From positions 62,001 through 126,000 of the forward strand of contig NZ_CAMLSE010000006.1 in NCBI RefSeq assembly GCF_946482605.1: a stretch of 64,000 nucleotides of DNA, written 5' to 3'. The DNA is from an uncultured Dyadobacter sp. (lineage in GTDB: Bacteria > Bacteroidota > Bacteroidia > Cytophagales > Spirosomataceae). Shown in pieces: positions 8,191 to 18,563 of this stretch (the first letter of the stretch is position 1; each line of letters begins with the position of its first letter). The position numbers were made by a program, and so were the translations under genes. Below the pieces are notes generated by a model that saw only the letters and a program-made list of their open reading frames with translations, was not told the origin of the DNA and searched no databases.

Positions 8191-11100
8191 ATGAAAATTA
8201 GTACGAAACCGATCAGGATTTTACTCAAAATCATGCGCATGTCAATTTATCAGCTGATCCTGTCTGTCTTGTGCACATCGTTGGTTGTGGCCAACGACAG
8301 CCGGGCGCAGGAATTACTGAACCGTCGGATTTCACTGGATCTGAATGATCAGAAAATAAGTGTGGCCCTCCGCCAGATCAGCCGCCAGGCGGCGGTGCGG
8401 TTCATGTACAGTCCGCAGGTGATACCTGTCGAGCGTCAAGTGACTTTACGGGTTCACAATGAGCCGCTTAATGTAGTTCTTGAGTCGCTTTTTGCGCCGC
8501 TGAACATCGGCTATGAAGTGTCCGGCAACCAGCTTGTGCTCAGTATTGTATCCGATCTGAAACCACTGAGCCCCCGGCAAACCGAAGAGCAAAAGCCGGT
8601 GGACAAGACCATTAAGGGATCGGTGAAGGACGAAAAGGGCGCGGCGTTGCCGGGCGTGAGCATCGTGGTGAAAGGGACGCAGCGCGGGACATTGAGTGAT
8701 ACCGACGGGAATTTCGAAGTGAGCATACCCGACGGCGAGCATACGGTCATATTCTCTTTCGTAGGCTACCTGAGCCAGGAGATTGCCGTGGGGAACCAGA
8801 GCACCATGGAAATCGTCATGAAAGATGATTTGAAAGCATTGCAGGAAGTGGTGGTGGTGGGTTATGGTACGCAGAAAAAGGTAAATCTGACCGGTTCGGT
8901 TGCTTCGGTGGAAGGCGAGGAGCTGCTGAAATCTCCGGCGACCAACATTACCAATTCGCTTGTAGGCAGGCTTCCCGGCCTGATCGCCGTGAACGGTAAC
9001 GGAAAGCCCGGAGCCGGGTCGTCGATTTCCATCCGCGGGACCAGTACATTCGGAGACAACAGCGCATTGATCGTCGTCGACGGCATTATCCGGACCTTCG
9101 ACCAGATCGATCCCAATGAGGTGGAAAGCATATCCATTCTAAAAGACGCTTCGGCAACTGCCGTTTACGGGTCCAGGGCAGCCAACGGGGTCATATTGGT
9201 CACTACCAAGCGGGGCGCCACCGGCAAGCCGACATTCAATTACAACGGTTTCGCAGGTTTTCAACAACCCACACAATATCCCAGGGTACTGAATGCATAC
9301 GAGTATGCAATCACCAAAAACAAGGCCGTAAAGAACCTGGGCAAACCGATCCAATATTCCGACCAGCAGTTGGAAGACATCCGCACCGGCGTGCTTCCCG
9401 AATATGACTGGTATGGCAACACGCTGAAGAAGCGGTCCTTTCAGACCCAGCAAAACCTGAGCGTCAGCGGCGGCTCGGATGCCATCCGGTATTTCCTTTC
9501 GCTGGGCTACCTGGATCAGGACGGGATGTATGACCGCATTAATTTTCAGCGGTATTCCATCCGGACCAATGTGGATGCCAAAATCAACAAAAACCTGACC
9601 ATTTCTGCCGATATCGACGCAAGCGCCCGAAATACGAATCAAAGTGCCTATGCGCCCGAATCCATTTTCGACGACATCGTGGCCGCGTATCCGCTGGATA
9701 AGGCTTACAACCCCGACGGGACGATTTTCTATACCCGCGAGCAGCATCCGGTCGAGGAGATCAAGACCGGCTATAACCGGATACGCAACAATATTTTTCA
9801 GGCCACATTGACCGTCAAGCATGCATTGCCATTCGTAAAAGGCCTATCGGTTTTGGGACGCGCTTCTTTTGGCCAGGAATACGCCAATAACAAGCATTAC
9901 AATGTACCCATCTTCATGAACCGCCAGGATGCCGATGGTAATACGCTGGAAATATACCCTTATGGCGGCTGGAATGGCAAAACAGCATTAACCCAGTCAT
10001 TCAGCGAATATAATACGACCACACTGAATGCTTCGCTCAACTATTCGCGCGCCTTTGGGGCGCACGAATTCGGCGGTTTGCTCCTGTTCGAGCAGCTTGA
10101 TGCGAAAGGCAACAACTTTTATGCTTTCCGAACCAACTTCCCTGCACAGGGACTGGACGAATTTTTCTATGGGGGTGAAAGCCAGAAGGATGCCAATGGC
10201 GGATCATTCACTGATGGCCGGCGGGGCGCGATTGCCCGGGTGAATTACAGTTTTCAGCAGCGTTACCTGTTGGAAGCGTCATTCCGAAGAGATGGCTCAG
10301 TAGCTTTCCCTGCATCGAAGAAATACGGGTTTTTCCCGGCGGTTTCGGCTGGCTGGCGTATCATTGAAGAGCCTTTTCTTAAAAACAGCACTGCTCTTTC
10401 ATTCCTGGACAACCTCAAACTGCGTGCTTCTTATGGGGTCGTGGGTAACGACCGAAACGTGTATACAGGTTACCTGCTGCGAAACCCCACATTCCAGTAT
10501 TCTCAGGTATACAACCCGTCGGGGACCATTGTATCAGGCAATGAAGGCCTGTCGACCATTGCACCGGGCATTTTGCCCAACCCTGATGTGACCTGGGAAA
10601 CCGCATCGGTTTCGGATGTCGGGCTGGAAGGCTCGCTCTGGAGAGGAAAACTTCAGTTTGAAATCGACCTGTTTTATAAGAGGACTTCCAATATTCTCCG
10701 CACGCGCATCCGCTCGATCCCGGGGACCCTGGGCGCGCAGTTGCCGGCAGAGAATTATGCCAAAGTAGACAACAAAGGCATCGAGTTCATGCTGAGCCAT
10801 CAGAATAGTTTCCAGGCTTTGAAATACTTTGTAAAGCTGAATGGAAGCTTCTCGCAAAGCAAAGTGATCACCCTGGATGAGCCCGCTAACACTCCCGACT
10901 ATCTGCTGCAAACAGGGCGGCCATTGGGCTTCATTACAGGTTACAAGGCATTAGGCTTTTTCCAGACAGATGAGGAGGTTACCGCTTACCTGCCGCAGTT
11001 CAACGGAGGACAAAAAGCAGGCGATGTTAAATACGCGGACATCAATGGCGACCAGAAAGTGGACGCCAAAGACCTGACCATCATCTCCATGGACAATAAT

Positions 11101-11577
11101 GTGCCCAAGGTGATCGGCGGATTATCGTTCGGAGGTTCGCTCAAAGGGTTTGACCTGAATGTGCTTTTTCAGGCGGCCGGACGGGTCCGGCAGGTGCTTT
11201 ACGGAGCTGCGCGCGACTTTTTCCAGGGCGGCTCCCGCAATACCTATGTGGATTTGCTCGATCACTGGTCTCCCGAGAATCCGGACGCATTATATCCCAG
11301 ACCCTGGGAGGGACCTAATCCCAATAATTCGCTGACTTCCAGTCTGTACCTGCGCAATGCGAGTTATGTCCGGCTGAGGTCCATCGATTTTGGTTATTCC
11401 CTGCCTTCGGAGCTGACCAAAAGGATGGGTGTCCGTAATGTGCGGGTTTATTTCTCGGGAGCCAATCTTTTTGTCTGGTCAAAGATGAAGATGTTCGACC
11501 CTGAGATCGAGAACACTACCGGTACCTACTATCCGCAGCAGCGCACGCTGAACCTGGGCCTGAACCTTACTTTTTAA
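8191..11577 (+). CDS. SusC/RagA-family TonB-dependent receptor with STN signalling domain
   Basis: 1128 residues. In order: signal region (1-41), STN domain (about 45-115, RRISLDLNDQKISVALRQIS), carboxypeptidase-regulatory-like domain (about 140-215, ALPGVSIVVKGTQRGTLSDT), the SusC box LQEVVVVGYGTQKK, plug (DNSALIVVDGIIRTFDQI, then SRAANGVILVTTKRG), and the 22-strand barrel ending NLGLNLTF. It imports a ligand across the outer membrane with its SusD lid, encoded 19 bp downstream. The STN domain lets it signal to the adjacent FecR, so ligand capture and expression are coupled. This domain is absent from the second SusC at 20369. Confidence 0.95.
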   Translation: MKISTKPIRILLKIMRMSIYQLILSVLCTSLVVANDSRAQELLNRRISLDLNDQKISVALRQISRQAAVRFMYSPQVIPVERQVTLRVHNEPLNVVLESLFAPLNIGYEVSGNQLVLSIVSDLKPLSPRQTEEQKPVDKTIKGSVKDEKGAALPGVSIVVKGTQRGTLSDTDGNFEVSIPDGEHTVIFSFVGYLSQEIAVGNQSTMEIVMKDDLKALQEVVVVGYGTQKKVNLTGSVASVEGEELLKSPATNITNSLVGRLPGLIAVNGNGKPGAGSSISIRGTSTFGDNSALIVVDGIIRTFDQIDPNEVESISILKDASATAVYGSRAANGVILVTTKRGATGKPTFNYNGFAGFQQPTQYPRVLNAYEYAITKNKAVKNLGKPIQYSDQQLEDIRTGVLPEYDWYGNTLKKRSFQTQQNLSVSGGSDAIRYFLSLGYLDQDGMYDRINFQRYSIRTNVDAKINKNLTISADIDASARNTNQSAYAPESIFDDIVAAYPLDKAYNPDGTIFYTREQHPVEEIKTGYNRIRNNIFQATLTVKHALPFVKGLSVLGRASFGQEYANNKHYNVPIFMNRQDADGNTLEIYPYGGWNGKTALTQSFSEYNTTTLNASLNYSRAFGAHEFGGLLLFEQLDAKGNNFYAFRTNFPAQGLDEFFYGGESQKDANGGSFTDGRRGAIARVNYSFQQRYLLEASFRRDGSVAFPASKKYGFFPAVSAGWRIIEEPFLKNSTALSFLDNLKLRASYGVVGNDRNVYTGYLLRNPTFQYSQVYNPSGTIVSGNEGLSTIAPGILPNPDVTWETASVSDVGLEGSLWRGKLQFEIDLFYKRTSNILRTRIRSIPGTLGAQLPAENYAKVDNKGIEFMLSHQNSFQALKYFVKLNGSFSQSKVITLDEPANTPDYLLQTGRPLGFITGYKALGFFQTDEEVTAYLPQFNGGQKAGDVKYADINGDQKVDAKDLTIISMDNNVPKVIGGLSFGGSLKGFDLNVLFQAAGRVRQVLYGAARDFFQGGSRNTYVDLLDHWSPENPDALYPRPWEGPNPNNSLTSSLYLRNASYVRLRSIDFGYSLPSELTKRMGVRNVRVYFSGANLFVWSKMKMFDPEIENTTGTYYPQQRTLNLGLNLTF

Positions 11578-11596
11578 TCAGTTAATGTTTACTGTC

Positions 11597-13210
11597 ATGA
11601 CTAAAATATTTGCCAAAACACTGCTGGTTATAATGATCCTTATGACCACCGCCTGCAATGAAGAGTTCCTCGAACGCCAGGCGACCGATTCGATCCCGGA
11701 AGAAAAAATCTTCCAGGATCCGGCCCTGATCCAGCTTTTTGTAAACAATATGTACCTGGATGTGCCCGCCTTTGAGCGTAATTTATATGACAACATTACC
11801 GACGAATCGCGCTGCTACTGGGGTGGAGGCCCGAGAAATGTAGTTCAGGGGCAATGGTTTCCCGATAACAACCCGATGGAATACTGGGCTTACGGACCGG
11901 TACGGAAAACGAATATGTTCCTGGATAAGATCGACGGAGCCAACATTGACCAGGAGCAGAAAGCTAACTTCAAGGGACAGGTAAAATTCCTGCGCGCGAT
12001 GCTCTACTTCAATATGATCAAGCGCTACGGCGGGGTGCCGGTCATTACCGAACCGCAAGGCCTTGATGACGACCTTTTTGTGTCCAGACAGACCACCGAC
12101 GAAAGTTTCGACTTTGTGATTAAGGAATTGGAGGAAGCTGTTACGCTACTGCCCGAAACGCATGGAAGCCGTGCTGTGGATGTGGGAAAAGCCAACAAGC
12201 ATTCGGCAAAAGCCTTTTTGGGGCGCGTACTGACCTATTGGGCGAGTGCATTATACAACCCTGCGGGCGATGTGGCGCGCTGGCAAAAGGCCGCCCTGGT
12301 GAACAAGGAAGTCATGGATGGCGGCCATTACAAGCTGCACGGCAGCTTCCGCAACATTATGCTCGATAAAAACAATGAGGAAGAGATTTTCAGCGTGCAG
12401 TTTCAAAAGCCGTTCCGCGAGCACGGGTGGGATTCCTGGGGCCAGCCCGACTCCCAGTCCAAACAGGACGCTGTGAACCGCAGTCCGGTGCAGGAATTTG
12501 TGGATGCATTTGAAATGAAAAATGGCAAAGCCATCCATGAAACGGGCTCAGGCTATGATCCGGCCAATCCTTACAAGAACCGCGACCCGAGATTCGATGC
12601 AACCGTGCTGTACAATGGCGCGACGTTTTTCGGCGCCACCATTTATATGTACGAAGGCGCGCCGATCGATGGCATTAACCTTCCCTATGCGACCATCACG
12701 GGCTATCTGATCAGAAAAGGAATGAACGAGGGCAACAAGGACTACTACGGCGGGGCGGGCAGCGACCAGAACTGGACCGAGCTGCGTTACGCGGAGGTGC
12801 TTTTGAATTATGCCGAAGCAAAAAATGAAGCATTAACTGCACCTGACGCGTCGGTTTATGCAGCCATCGAAGCGGTCCGCCAGCGGGCGGGTTTGCTGCC
12901 TTACCAGCTTGCGGCAGGACTTTCCAAGGTGCAAATGCGGGAGAAGATCCGGCACGAACGCTTTATTGAATTAAGCTTTGAAGGAAAACGCTATTGGGAT
13001 CTGAGACGCTGGAAAATTGCGGCGGAAGTACTCAACGGCAAGCAGTTCAATGCGATGTACATTACCAAAAACGCGGACGGGACCTACACTTACAAACCAA
13101 AGCCCGTGGACGGCATTCCCTATGTTTTTCAGGACAAAATGTACTTTATGCCTATTCCGCAGCGCGAGATCGAGAAAAATCCTAACCTGAAACAAAATAC
13201 CGGCTGGTAA
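11597..13210 (+). CDS. RagB/SusD-family nutrient-binding lipoprotein
   Basis: 537 residues from the ATG at 11597, chosen because it gives a lipoprotein signal MTKIFAKTLLVIMILMTTAC (lipobox TTAC). The SusD pattern is present: EFLERQATDSIPEEKIFQD at the start, FLRAMLYFNMIKRYGGVPVI, LNYAEAKNEAL, and the C-terminal IRHERFIELSFEGKRYWDLR. It forms the hinged lid of the SusC barrel just upstream and sits on the cell surface. The ligand is not deducible. Confidence 0.94.
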   Translation: MTKIFAKTLLVIMILMTTACNEEFLERQATDSIPEEKIFQDPALIQLFVNNMYLDVPAFERNLYDNITDESRCYWGGGPRNVVQGQWFPDNNPMEYWAYGPVRKTNMFLDKIDGANIDQEQKANFKGQVKFLRAMLYFNMIKRYGGVPVITEPQGLDDDLFVSRQTTDESFDFVIKELEEAVTLLPETHGSRAVDVGKANKHSAKAFLGRVLTYWASALYNPAGDVARWQKAALVNKEVMDGGHYKLHGSFRNIMLDKNNEEEIFSVQFQKPFREHGWDSWGQPDSQSKQDAVNRSPVQEFVDAFEMKNGKAIHETGSGYDPANPYKNRDPRFDATVLYNGATFFGATIYMYEGAPIDGINLPYATITGYLIRKGMNEGNKDYYGGAGSDQNWTELRYAEVLLNYAEAKNEALTAPDASVYAAIEAVRQRAGLLPYQLAAGLSKVQMREKIRHERFIELSFEGKRYWDLRRWKIAAEVLNGKQFNAMYITKNADGTYTYKPKPVDGIPYVFQDKMYFMPIPQREIEKNPNLKQNTGW

Positions 13211-13245
13211 ACCAAGCCACCCTTTACCGACTTAGCTTATTTCCT

Positions 13246-16200
13246 ATGAAGTCCAAATTTCAGCATATCCTTCTGGCCATCGTTTTTTTGTCAGTCGCAT
13301 TTCTAAAACCCGTCCGCGGGCAAGCGCCTAATCCGGGTTTTGCCCCCAAAAATGGCGATCATATCATCCTGCTCGGCAACACATTTGCGGACCGGATGCG
13401 TCATCATGGCTATTTCGAGACATTGCTGCAAAAGAATTTCCCCGGTAAGCAGCTTACCATGCGCAATATGGGATGGAGCGCCGACGAAGTGGGGTTACAG
13501 CCACGTCCGCTCAATTTTCCGGGTTTTGGAGAAAAAACAAAGCGACTGACCGAAGGCCAGAAGGAGGTGAAATTCCAGGGCTTTACCCATGAGGGAGAGC
13601 GCATTGTCATGCCTGTCGCCCTTAATTTTGAAGGATTGAACCAGGATCTTTATGACCAGAAGGCGGACATGATCCTGCTTTGTTTTGGAATGAACGAGGC
13701 CTTCAAGGGCCCGGCCGGCCTGCCGCAGTTTGAAAAAGACCTGCATGTATTCATCCAAAACCTGCAAAGCAACCATTACAACGGCCACGCGGCCCCCGCA
13801 TTGGTGCTGGTTTCACCGATCGCGCACGAGGAGTTGGGTGTTAATTTTCCAAATCCGGCGGAGCAGAACAAAAATCTGGAACTGTACACCAAGGCTATGC
13901 AGAAAGCGGCTTCGGCGAAAGGACTGTATTTCATCGACCTTTTCACGCCTTCGCTGGCCAAAATGAAGCAGAAAGGGCAGAAACTGACCATCAATGGTAT
14001 TCACCTGACCGGTGCCGGCTATAAGCTGGCTGCGGAATGGATGGGGCAATCGCTGGGTTTTGGCAAAATGCCTGACCTGAACACCGACAACGGCAAGAAG
14101 CTTTTGGCGGTCATTAAAATGAAAGACGATCATTTTTTTTACCGCTGGCGCGCTGTGAATGGCGAATACATTTATGGCCGCAGGAGAGAGCCTTTCGGTG
14201 TGATCGCCTTTCCGCCCGAGCTCAGGAAAATAAACCAGATGACGGCCTCGCTGGACTCGGTGATCTGGGAAATGGGGAAAAGCAATGGTTCCGAAGCTTA
14301 CAAAAAAGCGCTTGAAGTCGTGGACCGGCGTGGAAAGCCCATCGATCCGATGCTCACCCCCGCCATTCCAATGACCGGCAGGCAAGGGGAAGCCGCCAAG
14401 GCTGCCGCTCACGCGCATCACGAAAAAATGTGGCCCGCCACAACCGATCAGTTCAAGCTGCCTGAGGGCTACCAGATCAACCTTTTTGCTTCGGAGAAGG
14501 ACTTTCCCATTGAGAAGCCGGTGGCGATGAACTTTGATGCGCGCGGCAGGCTTTGGGTGGCCACCATGCCCACCTACCCGCAGTACTTTCCAGGCATTCC
14601 GGTCCACGACAAAATTGTGATCCTGGAAGACACCGATGCGGATGGCAAGGCTGATAAGCACACGGTTTTTGCCGACGATCTGTATCTTCCGCTGGGTTTT
14701 GAATTTGGTGACGGCGGCGTTTACGTCTCCCAGGAGCCTGATATCGTGTTTTTGAAAGACACTGACGGCGACGACAAAGCGGATTTCCGTGAAGTGGTGC
14801 TGACCGGCTTCGGCTCCGAAGACAGCCATCACGCCACGCACGCATTCACATTCGGGCAGGATGGTGCTTTGTATTTTAATGAAGGAACATTTCTGAATTC
14901 GCAGGTGGAAACGCCTTACGGGCCGATCCGCTCCTATGCCGGCGCGACCTACCGTTATGAGCCGCGTACGGCCAGGCTGACCCATTACATTTCCTATCCT
15001 TACTACAATCCCTGGGGAAGTGTTTTTGATAAATGGGGCATGCATCTGATCGGCGACGCATCGGATGGTTCCAACTATTTCGCCCCGCCGATGACCGGCA
15101 ATGTCACTTATCCCGACAAGCATCCGCGCATTGAGATGTTCACCGAAACACGTGTGAGGCCAACCGCGGGGATCGAGATCGTTTCCAGCAGCCAGTTTCC
15201 CGACCAGGTACAGGGTGATTTTTTGGTCAACAACAACATTGGTTTCCAGGGAACAAAGCAGCACCGGATTATTCCACGCGGCTCGGGCATCGGCAGCAAG
15301 GAAGTGGAAGCGATCCTGCAATCGGAGGATCCTAATTTCCGGCCGATCGACATTGAATTTGGCCCGGATGGTGGCTTGTACATTGTAGATTGGTATAACC
15401 CGCTGATTTCACACGGCGAAAATCCGCCGCGCGATCCCGCCCGCGATAAATCACACGGGCGGGTCTGGCGGATCACCTACAAAAGCAAGCCGGCGCTCAA
15501 AGTAATTGACGTATCAAAGCAAACCATCCCCGAATTACTCGACAACCTGAAAGTCTACGAAGATCGTTTTCGCTATCGTTCCAGGGCTCAGATCAGGGAA
15601 AAGAAGGCCGCCCAGGTGTTGCCGGAATTGAAAAAATGGGTGGCGGGCCTCGACAAAACGGACCCGCAATACGAGCATAACATGCTGGAAGGGCTGTGGC
15701 TTTATCAGGATTTCAATGTGGTTGAGCCCGCCCTTCTCAAAACCCTGCTCAACGCAAAAGAGCCGCAGGCCCGGGCCGCAGCCACTAAATTGCTGCTCAA
15801 CTGGCGTGAGCGCATTCCCGGCTCGCTGGAATTGATGCGCGCCAGATTGAATGACGAATCGCCGCGGGTGAGGATAGAGGCCGTGGTAGCGCTGAGTTAT
15901 TTCAATTCGGAGCAGGCCGTAGCCGCTGCCGCGGATATTTTCAAATATCCGACCGACTATTATATGGATTACGCAGTTCACGAGACTTTCCGCTTCCTGA
16001 AACCAATCTGGCTGTCGGGCATGAGACAGGGCAAGCGCTTTGGAGAAGACCCAACGCAGGTCAGTCGCTATTTGCTGAGATTGGCTACCGCCCAGGAGCT
16101 GGCCTCCTTACCTCAGACGACCGATGTACTGGCGGCCATGCTGACCAGGCCTGACCTGGACGCTTCAAAGAAGCAGGAAGCCGTCAACCGCCTGGCCAAA

Positions 16201-17151
16201 GATCAGAAAACAGACCAGGTGACCGTGTTACTGGAAGCGATCCGGGGCGAGGATCAAAATAGGAAAGGCTCGCAGCAAAGTGCTGTTCAGCGGGAGCTTG
16301 TCGGACTTTTGCTGGCATCAGGAGCACCGGAGCTGAAACAGAACCAGGCCGGACTCATGCGGATGATCAGCGAGGATGCCAGCCCGGCCATGCAGGCCAC
16401 AGGTTTCGCGGCCGTGATCACCGCCGGGGAGTCGGACCAAGTTCTGCAAAAGACCATCCAGGATAAAACGGCCGCTTATCTGACCGGTATCTCGATGCTG
16501 ACCAATGCAGATCTGAAAGCTTCATTTTATAAAAAGGTAAAAGACCTGGCGCCCCAGGCACCAGCGGCCGCTTACCCTTTGCTCATGAAAATGACGATGG
16601 AGAGTGAAGCTAAAACGCAGCCAACCAAAGATTTAATAACAGAGCTAAGCAGAACCCCCGAATCGATTCAGAACACAAGGGCATTCGCCGATGCCATTTC
16701 GGCAATGAAAAGTATGGTCAATGCTGTGCCCGAAAAAGACAGGAAAGATGTGTTGACAATGCTGGAAAGTATGGGGACTATCGAAATAAAGCTCGTAGCC
16801 ATTGAGGCGAAGATGGCTTTTGACAAAAAAGCACTGAGTGTTCCGGCCGGAAGGGCTGTGACATTGGTATTCGAAAACCCCGACCTGATGCCGCATAATG
16901 TGGTGATCGTAAAGCCGGGCACAGCCGAAAAAGTGGGAGAGGCAGCAGATGCGATGGCAAGTTTGAAAGACGGTTTTGAAAGGAATTTTGTGCCGTCAAC
17001 GCCGGATGTGCTGTTCGCGACGCCTTTGGTGAACTCCGGTAAGTCGTTCCGGCTGGACTTCAAAGCGCCCGATCAGGCAGGCGAATACCCGTTTATATGC
17101 TCCTTCCCCGGTCATTGGAGGGTCATGACAGGCATACTTACCGTGAAGTAA
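13246..17151 (+). CDS. SGNH / sorbosone-dehydrogenase-type propeller / HEAT / cupredoxin fusion protein
   Basis: 1301 residues with a signal peptide (1-26). Residues 35-270 are an SGNH-hydrolase-like domain, but the nucleophile block reads LLGNTF instead of GDS/GNS and the last block is Asn250-Gly-Ile-His instead of Asp-x-x-His, so it is probably not catalytic. Residues about 400-760 are a PVC-type membrane-bound-dehydrogenase (glucose/sorbosone dehydrogenase-like) propeller with two acidic DTDADGKAD / DTDGDDKAD loops. HEAT-like helices follow to about 1080. The last 110 residues are a plastocyanin/azurin-type domain with all copper ligands in place (MPHN, then ICSFPGHWRVM). Relatives commonly end in a CxxCH cytochrome; none is present here. 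It probably oxidises a sugar-like substrate in the periplasm and passes electrons to copper (inference). Confidence 0.85.
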   Translation: MKSKFQHILLAIVFLSVAFLKPVRGQAPNPGFAPKNGDHIILLGNTFADRMRHHGYFETLLQKNFPGKQLTMRNMGWSADEVGLQPRPLNFPGFGEKTKRLTEGQKEVKFQGFTHEGERIVMPVALNFEGLNQDLYDQKADMILLCFGMNEAFKGPAGLPQFEKDLHVFIQNLQSNHYNGHAAPALVLVSPIAHEELGVNFPNPAEQNKNLELYTKAMQKAASAKGLYFIDLFTPSLAKMKQKGQKLTINGIHLTGAGYKLAAEWMGQSLGFGKMPDLNTDNGKKLLAVIKMKDDHFFYRWRAVNGEYIYGRRREPFGVIAFPPELRKINQMTASLDSVIWEMGKSNGSEAYKKALEVVDRRGKPIDPMLTPAIPMTGRQGEAAKAAAHAHHEKMWPATTDQFKLPEGYQINLFASEKDFPIEKPVAMNFDARGRLWVATMPTYPQYFPGIPVHDKIVILEDTDADGKADKHTVFADDLYLPLGFEFGDGGVYVSQEPDIVFLKDTDGDDKADFREVVLTGFGSEDSHHATHAFTFGQDGALYFNEGTFLNSQVETPYGPIRSYAGATYRYEPRTARLTHYISYPYYNPWGSVFDKWGMHLIGDASDGSNYFAPPMTGNVTYPDKHPRIEMFTETRVRPTAGIEIVSSSQFPDQVQGDFLVNNNIGFQGTKQHRIIPRGSGIGSKEVEAILQSEDPNFRPIDIEFGPDGGLYIVDWYNPLISHGENPPRDPARDKSHGRVWRITYKSKPALKVIDVSKQTIPELLDNLKVYEDRFRYRSRAQIREKKAAQVLPELKKWVAGLDKTDPQYEHNMLEGLWLYQDFNVVEPALLKTLLNAKEPQARAAATKLLLNWRERIPGSLELMRARLNDESPRVRIEAVVALSYFNSEQAVAAAADIFKYPTDYYMDYAVHETFRFLKPIWLSGMRQGKRFGEDPTQVSRYLLRLATAQELASLPQTTDVLAAMLTRPDLDASKKQEAVNRLAKDQKTDQVTVLLEAIRGEDQNRKGSQQSAVQRELVGLLLASGAPELKQNQAGLMRMISEDASPAMQATGFAAVITAGESDQVLQKTIQDKTAAYLTGISMLTNADLKASFYKKVKDLAPQAPAAAYPLLMKMTMESEAKTQPTKDLITELSRTPESIQNTRAFADAISAMKSMVNAVPEKDRKDVLTMLESMGTIEIKLVAIEAKMAFDKKALSVPAGRAVTLVFENPDLMPHNVVIVKPGTAEKVGEAADAMASLKDGFERNFVPSTPDVLFATPLVNSGKSFRLDFKAPDQAGEYPFICSFPGHWRVMTGILTVK

Positions 17152-17152
17152 C

Positions 17153-18091
17153 GTGAGGCAAAAAACAATATTGATTCGAAAGGAGGCCGGTTTGAAATGG
17201 AGCCTGATCCTACTGGTGCTTACCCTTGCCGGGCGGCCGGCAAGGGCGCAAGCGGTGATCACGCTTTATTCCGGGCCGATCCCGGGCGCGATTCCTTCCG
17301 AAAACCGGGAATTCAAAAAACCAGACGCATTGGTCGATTCGCTGACTTTGCAAGTGTCTGTCCCCAATCTTACCGTCTTTGCGCCGCCGAAAGGAAACGC
17401 GAACGGAATGGCGGTCATTATCTGCCCCGGGGGAGGTTACGGGGTCCTGCTCACCAAACGTGAGGGCAGCGACGTGGCACGAGCGCTTAATAAACTGGGC
17501 GTTACCGCGTTTGTGCTGAAATACAGGCTTCCGGACGACCGGATCATGAAAGACAAATCGATAGGGCCCCTTCAGGACGCACAGCAGGCCATCCGGCTGG
17601 TACGGGAGCGGGCGGCGGAGTTTGGCATAAAAAGCGACCAGATCGGCATCATGGGCTTTTCTGCCGGAGGGCATCTGGCCTCATCCGCCGGCACACATTT
17701 CGGGAAGCGTTACATAGACCCCGACGGCAAAACGAGCCTGCGCCCGGATTTCATGATATTGATCAACCCCGTAGTCAGCTTCAATGACACGACCGGACAT
17801 ATCGGATCGCGTGACCGGCTGCTCGGTCCGGCGGCAAGGAATGAGCAGATCAGGCTTTTCTCCAACGAACAGCAGGTCGATTCGCTCACGCCCCCGGCGA
17901 TCCTGATCCACAGTGGTGCGGATGTCGTTGTGCCGGTTGCCAACAGCCTGCGGTTTTACGATGCGCTCAGAAAAAATGGCGTGGCGGCTGCCATTCATGT
18001 CTATTCCAAAGGCGAGCATGGCTTTCTGACCTATCCTTCATTTGGAGAATGGTTCGGCAGAGTAGAAGAGTGGCTTAGGGTTGCTCTGTGA
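17153..18091 (+). CDS. Secreted alpha/beta-hydrolase (acetylesterase-like)
   Basis: 312 residues starting with GTG one base after the previous stop, so it is coupled to the fusion gene. The signal peptide is about 1-33. The alpha/beta-hydrolase triad is visible: Ser170 in GFSAGG, Asp257 in HSGADVVVP, His289 in GEHGF; the oxyanion segment is CPGGGYG (91-97). This matches the BD-FAE/xylan-acetylesterase-like esterases common in polysaccharide utilisation loci, which remove acetyl or aryl esters from plant glycans. It closes the FecI-linked locus and would act in the periplasm on an ester-decorated ligand. Confidence 0.85.
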   Translation: MRQKTILIRKEAGLKWSLILLVLTLAGRPARAQAVITLYSGPIPGAIPSENREFKKPDALVDSLTLQVSVPNLTVFAPPKGNANGMAVIICPGGGYGVLLTKREGSDVARALNKLGVTAFVLKYRLPDDRIMKDKSIGPLQDAQQAIRLVRERAAEFGIKSDQIGIMGFSAGGHLASSAGTHFGKRYIDPDGKTSLRPDFMILINPVVSFNDTTGHIGSRDRLLGPAARNEQIRLFSNEQQVDSLTPPAILIHSGADVVVPVANSLRFYDALRKNGVAAAIHVYSKGEHGFLTYPSFGEWFGRVEEWLRVAL

Positions 18092-18563
18092 AAGCAATGC
18101 ATTTTCATTTACAGGAGCGGTAAAATATGCTCCCGGGCAGCCGATCATGCAAGGATGACGCTCTGTTTATGTCTGTTTTATTTAAAATAGATCTTTGGGA
18201 GTTGAGTACTTTTTATTTAGATACTTATCTGAAATCAAAGCAGTTGATTGAAAAAAAGAATCGCGGAATTTTAGCACAACTATCCAGCAATAATTGGAGA
18301 ATCTTATAAGTCAGGGTATTGCGCGAGAATAGCTGGTGGATATCTTCCAAATTGCTTTTTACAGTCAATAACCTGGTTTACCTGACTTTGATAGGCTTCT
18401 TCTTTTACTGGGGCTTTTACCAGGTGTTTTGAGCGGCACGGCTCGCCTATATATAAGTACAGGTGAGTGTGAATGCAACGCAATGCATCGATACGGGCTG
18501 GCTGATGCGATGAAGAGCGATTTAATTTTGCTCTTTGTCGGCCACATACTTGAAATGGATCGT
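18092..18563. other. Gene-free stretch before the tannase gene
   Basis: No convincing gene: the short frame at 18127-18309 has no family-like sequence and lies in AT-rich DNA. The stretch contains a TAnnTTTG element at 18523 and no obvious terminator. Confidence 0.5.
18523..18530 (+). promoter_or_regulatory. -7 element of the tannase gene promoter
   Basis: TAATTTTG matches the Bacteroidota -7 consensus and lies 33 bp before the ATG at 18564. No TTTG box is seen at the usual distance upstream. Its position argues against translation starting at 18429. Confidence 0.45.

Noticed and set aside
13813..15321. 502-codon open frame antisense to the large fusion gene
   Set aside because: It lies wholly within a well-supported gene and reads as low-information sequence; a GC-rich antisense shadow.
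18127..18309. 60-codon frame in the stretch before the tannase gene
   Set aside because: AT-rich, no homology-like pattern, no promoter and no conserved features.
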